A stretch of DNA of 15,026 bases, from positions 23,376 through 38,401 of the forward strand of contig DNPP01000068.1 in the NCBI GenBank assembly GCA_003501365.1, in the 5' to 3' direction. This DNA comes from Bacillota bacterium (lineage in GTDB: Bacteria > Bacillota > UBA4882 > UBA8346). Shown in pieces: positions 1 through 7,019 of this stretch (positions within the stretch are counted from its first letter, which is position 1; every line of letters begins with the position of its first letter). The position numbers were made by a program, and so were the translations under genes. The notes under the pieces were generated by a model. That model was given only the letters and a program-made list of their open reading frames with translations, was not told the origin of the DNA and made no database searches.

Positions 1-872
1 TCCGGTACATTAACACCGGCGGCAATCCGTAAAGTATTGATAAAATTATCGGTTGCCTGAAGTCCGATGGGCAAATCGAGAATATGGCATTTAACCTTAC
101 ATTTAGAATCTAGTGCCTCCGCAGCCGGTCCTGAAGCAAGCGCTCCAAGGGCTACGGTGGCTTTGCTGTCTCCAGTGCTTTTCAGTTCGGGAATGGTGAC
201 GCCGCCCTTGGGAAACATTCGATACTTACCGGTTTGAGGAGTATCGAGTACATCGGAAGTGTCCGGAAAAAGAACGATTTTAATTCCGAGTTCTTTGGCT
301 AAACGTTTAATTTCCCGCATATCGGCGGGTTCAACCCAGCCTGGAATAACATTAATTTGATTCTTACCCACTCCGGTTTTTTCCGAAAAATAATTGACCA
401 TCCCGCGGGTCATATTGGCAAAACCCGTTACATGGGAACCGACATAACTTGGGGTATTGCAATGGATTACATATTTACCATCCGGGATTTTACCCTCTTC
501 TTTCGCTTTGGCTACGATCTGCGGGATATCATCACCGATGGTTTCGGATAAACAGGTGGTATGAACAGCAATGACATCCGGTTTATAGATAGTAAAGATA
601 TTGCCGATGGCTTCGAGTAAATTGGCTTGACCTCCGAAGACTGATGAACCCTCGGTAAACGAACTAGTGGCAGCCATGACCGGTTCCTTATAGTGACGGG
701 TCAAGGTACTTCGGTGATAAGCGCAGCAACCCTGGGAACCATGACTCTGCGGCAAACAATTATGAATACCCAAAGCCGCATACATGGCGCCGATTGGTTG
801 ACAAGTTTTGGCTGGATTTACCGTTAAAGCTTCGCGTTCTTTAATTTCTTTGGGTGTATGACGTAGTAGCAT
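1..872 (-). CDS. nifK: Nitrogenase molybdenum-iron protein beta chain (partial, C-terminus outside window)
   Basis: Beta subunit of the MoFe protein, which with NifD carries the P-cluster and reduces N2 in the cytoplasm. About 290 codons are present and no stop is reached at the left edge, so the C-terminal third is missing. It starts at the ATG at 870-872, with AAAGGAG eight bases upstream. The three P-cluster cysteines are visible: Cys24 in KTCQPIGA, Cys49 in HGSQGC and Cys107 in TTCLSETIGDD. Their spacing (25 and 58 residues) equals that of Azotobacter Cys70/95/153. The short N-terminus, lacking the ~45-residue extension of proteobacterial NifK, is typical of clostridial and methanogen forms. 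It lies 53 bases after nifD in the same operon. The identification is secure; only the missing end is unknown. Confidence 0.97.
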   Translation of the reverse strand, partial: MLLRHTPKEIKEREALTVNPAKTCQPIGAMYAALGIHNCLPQSHGSQGCCAYHRSTLTRHYKEPVMAATSSFTEGSSVFGGQANLLEAIGNIFTIYKPDVIAVHTTCLSETIGDDIPQIVAKAKEEGKIPDGKYVIHCNTPSYVGSHVTGFANMTRGMVNYFSEKTGVGKNQINVIPGWVEPADMREIKRLAKELGIKIVLFPDTSDVLDTPQTGKYRMFPKGGVTIPELKSTGDSKATVALGALASGPAAEALDSKCKVKCHILDLPIGLQATDNFINTLRIAAGVNVP

Positions 873-925
873 TTTACACTCTCCTTTGGCAAAACTAAAC
901 TCCCAGTATGTTTTAATACTCTTCC

Positions 926-2554
926 TTATTCATTCACATTAAATGAAGCAATGATCTCCGGATCTTTTTGCCATGGCGCTTCAATCAGGTGCCAGATTTT
1001 GGTGTTGACCATCCGGTCGATTTCCTTATAGAAATTGATGGCGCCCTTAAATCCGGCATAGGGTCCGCTATAATCGTAGTTGTGAAGTTGTTTACAAGGA
1101 ATACCCCACTTTTGAATCACGTATTTTTCTTTAATACCGGCGCAAAATACCGAGGGTTTATAAATTTCCAGCAAACGTTCTGTTTCATAATGGCTGATAT
1201 CGTCAATAATAAGCGATTTTTGGTCCATTTCTTCCATCATTCCGTCATAATCCTTAAACCGGAATCCTTTTTCCTCCAAAGCTTTGATTTCTGCCTCGGT
1301 TTTCCGTGGCTTATAGAGTTCCGGATCAGGTGAAACTTCCAATTGTTCAATATTACGACTATCCGCATCGACTTTGATCGCAGGCATTACCCGGCGGCCT
1401 TCATAATCGTCGCGGTGGGCAAATTCATAGCCTGCTGCCACGGTCTTCATTCCCATATCCTTGAATAAATCCTGATAATGATGAGCCCGGGAGCCGCCAA
1501 CAAAAAGCATTGCGGTTTTTCCTTCGCAGCGGGAACGGACATCTGTGCGAACCTTTTCCACTTCCACTAATTCCTCGGCGATGACCTCTTCCACTTTCTT
1601 CGTCAGTTCGGGATCGTCAAAGTATTGGGCAATCTTCCGCAGGGTCTTGGCTGTACTTTCAGCTCCGATAAAATTACCTTTAATCCAAGGAATACCATAT
1701 TTGGTCTCCATCATCTCGGCCACATAATTGATGGAGCGATGGCACATGACCACATTTAAATCGGCGGTATGCGAATTAGCAAATTGATCATAGGTGGAAT
1801 TACCGCTGAAGGTAGCAATCAATTTGATCCCGGTCTTGGCGATTAAGTCTTCAATTACAAAGGCGTCACCGCCGATATTATATTCACCCATTACGTTAAT
1901 TTTAAATTTTTCTTGGTGCGGGGTCTCATCCTGACCAATGATATGTTTAAATAACTGGTTATTGGCAATATGATGGCCGGCCGATTGACTGACCCCTTTA
2001 TAACCCTCACAACTAAAACCAAAAACATTGATTCCCAGTTCTTCTTTCATTTCCCGGGCAGCCGCATGGACATCGTCACCGATCAGCCCCACCGGGCAAG
2101 TGGAGAAAATTCCAATGGCTTTGGGTTTAAAGATATCATAAGCTTCACGAATGGCCTGTTTCAGTTTCTTTTCCCCGCCAAAAACGATATTGTCTTCCTG
2201 CATATCGGTGGAAAAGCAATAGGTCATAAAATTGGCATCTTCATCACTTTCCGGACGGGTTTGGTTACGCCGGGTAAGCCAACTGTAAAACCCGCATCCA
2301 ATCGGGCCATGGGTTAGATTTAGAATATCCCGGGTCGGTCCCAGCACCACGCCTTTACATCCGGCATATGAACAACCGCGTTGGGTAATGATGCCCGGAA
2401 TGGTTCTTACATTGGACTCAACCTCGGGCATCAGCACCGGATCCGGTTCATTAAGAACCATATGTTTTTGACGTTTCCGCGCCACTTTGGCCGGATACGA
2501 CTTTAAAATCTTATCTTTTACTTCTTGGCTATCAGGCTTTTTATTTAACATCAT
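926..2554 (-). CDS. nifD: Nitrogenase molybdenum-iron protein alpha chain
   Basis: Alpha subunit of the MoFe protein and site of FeMo-cofactor. The 542 residues contain the P-cluster ligands Cys66, Cys87 (GPIGCGFYSW) and Cys153 (STCPVGLIGDD). The cofactor ligands are Cys271 (VVMCHRSINY) and His491 (KQLHNYDYSGPY). The pocket residues Gln190 and His194 sit in GVSQSAGHH, and Arg356 is also present. Residues ~385-440 are a ~50-residue insertion relative to Azotobacter NifD, as known for clostridial/methanogen types. No anfG/vnfG-like delta subunit gene lies between nifD and nifK, which supports the Mo form. Two adjacent ATGs (2554, 2551) are possible starts; GGAGG at 2559-2563 is four bases from the first and seven from the second, so translation may begin at the second. 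The gene follows nifI2 by 10 bases and its ribosome site abuts the nifI2 stop. Confidence 0.98.
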   Translation of the reverse strand: MMLNKKPDSQEVKDKILKSYPAKVARKRQKHMVLNEPDPVLMPEVESNVRTIPGIITQRGCSYAGCKGVVLGPTRDILNLTHGPIGCGFYSWLTRRNQTRPESDEDANFMTYCFSTDMQEDNIVFGGEKKLKQAIREAYDIFKPKAIGIFSTCPVGLIGDDVHAAAREMKEELGINVFGFSCEGYKGVSQSAGHHIANNQLFKHIIGQDETPHQEKFKINVMGEYNIGGDAFVIEDLIAKTGIKLIATFSGNSTYDQFANSHTADLNVVMCHRSINYVAEMMETKYGIPWIKGNFIGAESTAKTLRKIAQYFDDPELTKKVEEVIAEELVEVEKVRTDVRSRCEGKTAMLFVGGSRAHHYQDLFKDMGMKTVAAGYEFAHRDDYEGRRVMPAIKVDADSRNIEQLEVSPDPELYKPRKTEAEIKALEEKGFRFKDYDGMMEEMDQKSLIIDDISHYETERLLEIYKPSVFCAGIKEKYVIQKWGIPCKQLHNYDYSGPYAGFKGAINFYKEIDRMVNTKIWHLIEAPWQKDPEIIASFNVNE

Positions 2555-2564
2555 GTCCCCTCCA

Positions 2565-2945
2565 TTATTCGTCTAAAACTTGATCGCCCGTCTCCCCGGT
2601 ACGAACTCTAATGGCATCCAAAACCGGATTGACAAATATCTTGCCATCTCCCGGTTGGCCGGTTTGATTGGTTTCAATGATAGTTTGAACCACAGTTGAA
2701 ACGAGTTTGTCAGGTACCACGACCATTAACAGCCTTTTGGGGATCAAGCGCGGGCCTTTACCAAGCTGGGATATAGCCTCGTCGAAACCTGCCCCGGCTC
2801 CTTCCAAAACCTTAAAATCGACTTGCCCCTTACCCCTTCCCACCACACTTCCGGTGGCGGTAAAAGAGGATATTCCCGCATCCACAAGGGCTTTTTTGGT
2901 TTTATTCATCATATTGATACGAATCATCGCCATTACTTCTTGCAT
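2565..2945 (-). CDS. nifI2: PII-like nitrogen regulatory protein NifI2
   Basis: A 126-residue PII-family protein. With NifI1 it is known, in methanogens and some bacteria, to bind dinitrogenase and block activity when ammonium is added; 2-oxoglutarate relieves the block. PII features include the N-terminal beta strand MAMIRINMM, a T-loop region starting at GRGKGQVDF (residues 37-45), LLMVVVPD (72-79), and a C-terminal segment TGQPGDGKIFVNPV (95-108) corresponding to the nucleotide-binding PII signature. The longer T-loop region distinguishes it from NifI1. The ATG at 2943-2945 is chosen because AAAGGTGG lies about seven bases upstream. The position between nifI1 and nifD is diagnostic. The Tyr uridylylation site of GlnB is not evident, as expected for NifI proteins. 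Confidence 0.94.
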   Translation of the reverse strand: MQEVMAMIRINMMNKTKKALVDAGISSFTATGSVVGRGKGQVDFKVLEGAGAGFDEAISQLGKGPRLIPKRLLMVVVPDKLVSTVVQTIIETNQTGQPGDGKIFVNPVLDAIRVRTGETGDQVLDE

Positions 2946-2985
2946 GGGGCTGCCACCTTTCCGTTTCCGTTTCTGAATTCTAAAT

Positions 2986-3312
2986 TTAGGATTCCTTTAC
3001 TCCGGAGCTGACTGTGTATATTTCCGCAACCGGCAAAACGAATATCTTACCATCTCCAAAGGAGCCTTTTTCTCCGGTACGGGCATTTTCTAAAATGGTA
3101 TTGACTACAAAGTCTTTATCATTATCCGGAACCACCATAATTAACAATTCTTTAGGTAATTCATCATAATGAACTTCGCCGACTTTGAGCCCCCGTTGCT
3201 TACCCCGTCCAAAAACCGACACTTTAGTTACCGCAGGAAACCCGGCATCCATCAAAGCGGCCAATACACTATCACATTTTTCCGGACGAACAATCGCCTT
3301 AATCATTAACAT
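2986..3312 (-). CDS. nifI1: PII-like nitrogen regulatory protein NifI1
   Basis: A 108-residue PII-family protein, partner of NifI2 in the post-translational ammonium switch-off of nitrogenase. It shows the PII beginning MIKAIVRPEK, the T-loop region around GRGKQRGLKVGEVHYDELPK (35-54), LLIMVVPD (57-63) and the C-terminal TGEKGSFGDGKIFVLPV segment (79-95). The start at 3312 is preceded by GGGGGAG with about seven bases spacing; the third codon is also ATG, so a two-residue shorter protein is possible. It lies 30 bases after nifH and 40 bases before nifI2, so it is expressed with nitrogenase itself. Confidence 0.94.
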   Translation of the reverse strand: MLMIKAIVRPEKCDSVLAALMDAGFPAVTKVSVFGRGKQRGLKVGEVHYDELPKELLIMVVPDNDKDFVVNTILENARTGEKGSFGDGKIFVLPVAEIYTVSSGVKES

Positions 3313-3342
3313 TGAATATCTCCCCCTATCGTCTTTATTTTC

Positions 3343-4167
3343 TTAATCCGCAATGCCGTATTCAATCAACAATTGCTCTAACTCTTCAATCTCTAAAGGC
3401 TTCGGAATAACAAACATCTGGTTTTCATCAATTTTTTTCGCCAAGTTCCGGTAATGCTGCGCCTGCGGATGAGTCGGATCGTAATCAATAACGGTCTTAC
3501 GGTTAATCTCGGCCTTTTGCACCATATTGTCACGGGGTACGAAATAAATCATTTGAGTGCCGATCTTTTTAGCCAATGCTTGAATCATCGCTTCTTCGTT
3601 ATCAACTTTACGACTGTTGCAAATGAGACCGCCCAATCGAACTCCGCCGGCTTCGGCAAACTTCATAATACCTTTGCAAATATTATTGGCTGCGTACATA
3701 GCCATCATCTCACCGGAAACGACGATATAAATTTCCTGGGCTTTTCCTTCACGAATCGGCATTGCAAAACCGCCGCAAACAACATCGCCTAAAACATCAT
3801 AGAAAGCATAATCAAGGTGTTTATCCTCATCATAAGCCCCGAGTTGTTCCAGCATGTTAATCGAGGTAATAATCCCCCGGCCGGCACAGCCAACCCCAGG
3901 TTCCGGGCCGCCGGACTCAACGCATGTCGTATTGCCGTAACCGGTGCGCATGATTTTAGCGAGCTCGATGTCCTCACCTTCTTCTCTCAAAGTATCCAGG
4001 ACCGACTTTTGGGCGAGGCCTCCCAATAATAAACGGGTTGAATCAGCTTTCGGATCACAACCAACCACCATTACCTTTTTCCCCGCTTCAGCCAGACCCG
4101 CAACTGTGTTTTGAGTCGTAGTTGATTTGCCAATGCCGCCTTTACCATAAATTGCAATTTTACGCAT
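3343..4167 (-). CDS. nifH: Nitrogenase iron protein (dinitrogenase reductase)
   Basis: Homodimeric, ATP-dependent electron donor to the MoFe protein, also needed for FeMo-cofactor maturation. The 274 residues hold the P-loop GKGGIGKS (8-15), the DPKADST segment (38-44), and both [4Fe-4S] ligands: Cys94 in GVGCAGRG and Cys131 in DVVCGGFAMP. Arg97 is the equivalent of the arginine that DraT ADP-ribosylates in some bacteria, though no draT is seen here. The start has AGGCAGG upstream with a ~9-base spacing. This is the first gene of the operon, directly downstream of a SigA-like promoter at 4222-4250. Length and motifs are normal for NifH and distinguish it from chlorophyllide or Cfb-type reductases. 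Confidence 0.98.
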   Translation of the reverse strand: MRKIAIYGKGGIGKSTTTQNTVAGLAEAGKKVMVVGCDPKADSTRLLLGGLAQKSVLDTLREEGEDIELAKIMRTGYGNTTCVESGGPEPGVGCAGRGIITSINMLEQLGAYDEDKHLDYAFYDVLGDVVCGGFAMPIREGKAQEIYIVVSGEMMAMYAANNICKGIMKFAEAGGVRLGGLICNSRKVDNEEAMIQALAKKIGTQMIYFVPRDNMVQKAEINRKTVIDYDPTHPQAQHYRNLAKKIDENQMFVIPKPLEIEELEQLLIEYGIAD

Positions 4168-4194
4168 CGTAATACCTGCCTTTCATTTTGTTTT

Positions 4195-4233
4195 ATGTAA
4201 GTTACATGTTAGGTTATTTATAAAATATAACAT
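4195..4233. promoter_or_regulatory. Candidate operator: overlapping inverted repeats at the nifH start point
   Basis: ATGTAA-G-TTACAT is a perfect 13-base inverted repeat (4195-4207) lying at about +8 to +20 of the predicted transcript. A second perfect pair, ATGTTA (4206-4211) and TAACAT (4228-4233), brackets the -10 region. The placement is what a repressor site would show. It does not match the GlnR spacing (TGTNA-N7-TNACA) or the archaeal NrpR pattern (GGAA-N6-TTCC), so the regulator is unknown. Confidence 0.4.
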
Positions 4234-4250
4234 TATGAAGCAAATGTCAA
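4222..4250 (-). promoter_or_regulatory. Probable SigA promoter of the nif operon
   Basis: On the minus strand, a perfect -35 TTGACA (4245-4250) and a -10 TATTTT (4222-4227) are separated by 17 bases; TATATT two bases nearer the -35 is an alternative. The start point would be near 4215, about 48 bases before the nifH ATG. No -24/-12 (sigma-54) GG-N10-GC element was noticed, so the promoter looks housekeeping-type, and control would need a repressor or activator. Read by eye. Confidence 0.65.
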
Positions 4251-4324
4251 TCCGTTAACTAACACAAATATAACAATTAAGATTAACATTGGGTTACGAA
4301 GAATTTTGTATGATGTATACAAAA

Positions 4325-4368
4325 AATGCAATAAAAAAACCGGGCTTAGCCGGCATTTGTATTGCATT
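4325..4368 (-). terminator. Intrinsic terminator of the ABC-F gene, within a larger inverted repeat
   Basis: Reading the minus strand downstream of the ABC-F stop, a GC-rich stem (CCGGC / GCCCGG, one bulged base, loop TAA) is followed by seven T residues (4333-4339). This is a normal Rho-independent layout. The core is enclosed by a second, perfect 9-base inverted repeat, AATGCAATA (4325-4333) and TATTGCATT (4360-4368). The structure separates the ABC-F transcript from the nif promoter. Confidence 0.75.
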
Positions 4369-4423
4369 ATTTTTGAGGATTTCTACAGCTTACTAAATCA
4401 AGCATTACTGGATTTCAAGAGTA

Positions 4424-6025
4424 TTACCCGACCAATGCCAAGTTTTGTTCTTCCAAATACTCGTCATAACTCATCCGTTGATCAATTATGGTTTTCGGAG
4501 TAATCTCAATTATCCGATTGGCGATGGTTTGGACAAATTGATGATCATGCGAGGTAAAGAGCAGGGTTCCTTTAAAATTTGCCAGTCCGTTATTTAAGGC
4601 GGTGATGGACTCCAAGTCAAGATGATTGGTGGGTTCATCCATAATTAAGACATTAGCCCCAGAAAGCATCAACTTTGCGAGCATACAACGGACCCTCTCC
4701 CCACCGGAAAGTACCGCTGCTTTTTTTAAGGCTTCTTCGCCGGAAAATAACATTCGGCCTAACCAGCCGCGGAGAAACGTTTCGGTTTGATCTTTTGAAA
4801 ACTGGCGTAACCAATCAACCAAGGACAGATCAACCCCTTGAAAAAATTTAGCGTTATCCTGGGGAAAATAAGCACAGGATGTAGTTACACCCCAATTAAA
4901 AGTACCGCTGTCGGCCATTAGTTCTCCCATTAGGATTTCAAATAGGGTACTCTTCGATAATCCTTGGGTACCTACAAAAGCAATTTTATCGCCTTTAAGC
5001 ACTTTAAAACCGATATTTTGCAAAACTTTTTCCGGGCCGATGCTTTTACTGATGTCTTTTACTTCAAGTAATTCGTTACCGGCTTCCCGATCCGGCCTGA
5101 AGTCCACAAATGGATATCTGCGAGAAGAGGGTTTGATATCCTCCAGGGTCAAATTTTCCAATTGCTTTTTGCGGGAAGTGGCTTGTTTGGATTTAGAAGC
5201 ATTGGCGCTGAACCGTTGCACAAATTCCTGCAATTCTTTGATTTTTGCTTCCGTCTTTTTATTGGCATCTTTGATTTGTTTCAATGCCAACTGGCTTGAC
5301 TCATACCAAAAATCATAATTGCCAACGTATAACTGGATTTTATGATAATCAATATCCGCAATATGAGTACATACCTTGTTTAAAAAATGCCGATCATGCG
5401 ATACGACAACCACCGTATTTTCAAAGTTATACAAAAAATTCTCCAACCAGTTTATGGAAGCCAGATCCAAATGATTGGTCGGTTCATCCAATAACAAAAT
5501 ACCGGGATTGCCGAATAAGGCTTGGGCTAAGAGTACTCTGACTTTTTCATTCCCATTTAAATCCTGCATCATTTTATCATGGAGTTCAACGCCGATTCCC
5601 AGACCGTTCAAAACTTTAGCGGCATCGGATTCAGCATCCCAGCCATTCATCTCCGCAAATTCCGCTTCCAAATCGGCTACTTTCAAACCATCGGCATCCG
5701 AGAAATCCGGTTTGGCGTATAATGCTTCTTTCTCAGCCATGATGGTATAAAGGCGCTTATGTCCCATGATTACAGTCTGTAGAACCGGAAACTGATCAAA
5801 TTCAAAATGATTCTGTTTTAAAACCGCCAACCGTTCACCGGGTGTAATACTTACCTCACCATTGTTGGGTTCTATTTCGCCTGCCAAGATCTTTAGAAAG
5901 GTTGATTTTCCCGAACCATTGGCCCCAATTAAGCCATAGCAATTTCCCGCCACGAACTTTATGTTTACATTTTCAAATAAAGCCCTGCCTCCAAAACGCA
6001 AAGTTAAACCACTGGTGCTTATCAT
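4424..6025 (-). CDS. ABC-F family ATPase, YkpA/YbiT type
   Basis: Soluble tandem ABC ATPase of the translation-factor-like ABC-F group; it has no membrane segments, and members act at the ribosomal E site. The 533 residues hold Walker A1 GANGSGKST (34-42), Walker B1 ILLLDEPTNHLD (176-187) and the P-site tRNA interaction linker (~240-310), containing SANASKSKQATSRKK. A second cassette has Walker B2 VLIMDEPTNHLD (459-470) and an intact signature LSGGE (439-443). Signature 1 is degenerate (LNGNE, 156-160) and so is Walker A2 (GTQGLSKST, 352-360, glycine before lysine replaced by serine). Both belong to the same composite ATP site. Overall similarity, from memory, is closest to Bacillus YkpA. It starts at ATG 6023-6025 with AAGGATGG upstream and ends before its own terminator. 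Whether it confers antibiotic resistance cannot be told from sequence. Confidence 0.9.
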   Translation of the reverse strand: MISTSGLTLRFGGRALFENVNIKFVAGNCYGLIGANGSGKSTFLKILAGEIEPNNGEVSITPGERLAVLKQNHFEFDQFPVLQTVIMGHKRLYTIMAEKEALYAKPDFSDADGLKVADLEAEFAEMNGWDAESDAAKVLNGLGIGVELHDKMMQDLNGNEKVRVLLAQALFGNPGILLLDEPTNHLDLASINWLENFLYNFENTVVVVSHDRHFLNKVCTHIADIDYHKIQLYVGNYDFWYESSQLALKQIKDANKKTEAKIKELQEFVQRFSANASKSKQATSRKKQLENLTLEDIKPSSRRYPFVDFRPDREAGNELLEVKDISKSIGPEKVLQNIGFKVLKGDKIAFVGTQGLSKSTLFEILMGELMADSGTFNWGVTTSCAYFPQDNAKFFQGVDLSLVDWLRQFSKDQTETFLRGWLGRMLFSGEEALKKAAVLSGGERVRCMLAKLMLSGANVLIMDEPTNHLDLESITALNNGLANFKGTLLFTSHDHQFVQTIANRIIEITPKTIIDQRMSYDEYLEEQNLALVG

Positions 6026-6060
6026 TAATTAACCATCCTTACTATCTAAAATACTTTTAA

Positions 6061-6130
6061 CCCAGTTTCAAGATAGAACAGCCACCCCGGCGAATTTTTA
6101 TTACTTCTTTGTCCCAGCAAACTGGGGTGG
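6061..6130 (-). promoter_or_regulatory. Structured leader of the ABC-F gene with alternative pairings
   Basis: In the transcript, the segment CCACCCCAGTTT (6119-6130) can pair with CTGGG close by (6113-6117), with GGGGTGG (6082-6088), or with AAACTGGG (6061-6068). These three pairings exclude each other. Such arrangements are seen in attenuator leaders, which are known for several ABC-F resistance genes. There is no clear T-run after any of them, so a terminator is not shown. Confidence 0.35.
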
Positions 6131-6151
6131 ATGACTACTCATAATCATCAA

Positions 6152-6157
6152 ATTATA
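6152..6157 (-). promoter_or_regulatory. Extended -10 promoter of the ABC-F gene
   Basis: Minus-strand TGTTATAAT gives a perfect TATAAT with the upstream TG of an extended -10 promoter; no good -35 is seen, as is common for this class. Transcription would begin near 6145, leaving a leader of about 120 bases before the ABC-F start codon. Confidence 0.6.
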
Positions 6158-6224
6158 ACACAGCAGAACGTGCTTTTACTTGATAAAAACCACATTGAAA
6201 CAAAAAGTTAAAGGTCATGCCTTT

Positions 6225-7019
6225 TTACTTTATATGCTTATGAATCTGAATGTGTTTGCTGCAATATTCATATTTCGGGTCACATTCGGGACAATGGTGA
6301 AATTCCATCTGGGGATCGGTTTTCTCAGTCATACCGCAATACTCGCAAACATGAACCGGAGACTCATAAGTGTTTTCGGCATTAAACTTTTTACGGTTGT
6401 CATAGACCTGCTTACGGCGCTGAGTGTGTCGAAGCAGTTCCGGACCAAAAAACAGCAAATAATTGGCCAGTGAAACCACTGCCACCACTTTGTCCGGAAG
6501 GGGTTGAGTAATTACGGTAAAAGCAATAAACGCCCAGTAAAGCCAGGCTAAATATTTAACCTTTAACGGTAAAATAAAAAATATTAATATTTCATGATCG
6601 GGAAAAAGATACGCAAACGCTAAAAACAAAGATAAATTAAGGTAAACCGCGGTAACAGATCCTCCTCCGGTTAGAAAGGCTGCCACGGTAGTAGCAATCA
6701 TCCCTACCAGATAATAGAGGTTAAACTTAAAACTACCCCATTCCTGTTCGAGTCCTACGCCCACCATATAATAGAACAATAGCACAAATACGATGAATAG
6801 TAGGCTGGTTTCAGGGGGTATCAATATATAAGTAACCAGTCGCCAAATTTGTCCTTGCATCACTAAATTAGGATCAAGGGTTAAGGCATTGTAAATGGTC
6901 CCAGTCGGGTCCAGATATTTAAAAAAGTAAACCACCGCGTTTAAAATAATGATATAGTACATCAACCCCGGAATGGCAAAGCGGCCAAACCTGCGCTCCA
7001 ATTTATTCAACCAGTTCAT
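6225..7019 (-). CDS. Rhomboid-fold membrane protein lacking protease residues, with C-terminal zinc ribbon
   Basis: A 264-residue protein with about six hydrophobic segments (~17-36, 56-88, 99-118, 123-150, 155-171, 177-193), then a cysteine-rich tail. Rhomboid hallmarks are GQIWRLVTYILIP (56-68) and GLEQEWGSFKFNLYYLVG (89-106). Where active rhomboids carry the GxSG serine (the TM4 region, around 120-132) this protein reads VYLNLSL, and the TM6 histidine is replaced (LANYLLFFG). It should therefore be proteolytically inactive. The tail has CEYC (225-228), CPEC (243-246) and Cys253, a likely zinc site facing the cytoplasm. Its ATG overlaps the serine dehydratase stop as ATGA (7016-7019), with AGAGGAGAG just upstream, indicating translational coupling. 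The biological role is unknown. Confidence 0.75.
   Translation of the reverse strand: MNWLNKLERRFGRFAIPGLMYYIIILNAVVYFFKYLDPTGTIYNALTLDPNLVMQGQIWRLVTYILIPPETSLLFIVFVLLFYYMVGVGLEQEWGSFKFNLYYLVGMIATTVAAFLTGGGSVTAVYLNLSLFLAFAYLFPDHEILIFFILPLKVKYLAWLYWAFIAFTVITQPLPDKVVAVVSLANYLLFFGPELLRHTQRRKQVYDNRKKFNAENTYESPVHVCEYCGMTEKTDPQMEFHHCPECDPKYEYCSKHIQIHKHIK

Noticed and set aside
968..2317. Plus-strand open frames inside nifD (up to ~121 codons)
   Set aside because: They lie antisense to a fully conserved nifD, lack ribosome sites and resemble no protein family.
3454..3977. Open frames overlapping nifH on both strands
   Set aside because: Shadows of nifH codon use; no independent start signals or recognisable domains.
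4195..4263. GlnR or NrpR operator at the nif promoter
   Set aside because: Half-site spacing does not fit TGTNA-N7-TNACA and no GGAA-N6-TTCC palindrome is present.
6061..6130. T-box riboswitch upstream of the ABC-F gene
   Set aside because: GGGGTGG resembles part of the T-box antiterminator, but the rest of the conserved sequence, a specifier hairpin and a terminator are absent, and the leader is too short.
6203..6226. Weak hairpin AAAGG/CCTTT followed by T5 after the rhomboid-like gene
   Set aside because: Five A/T-rich base pairs are too weak to call a terminator with confidence, although the position is right.
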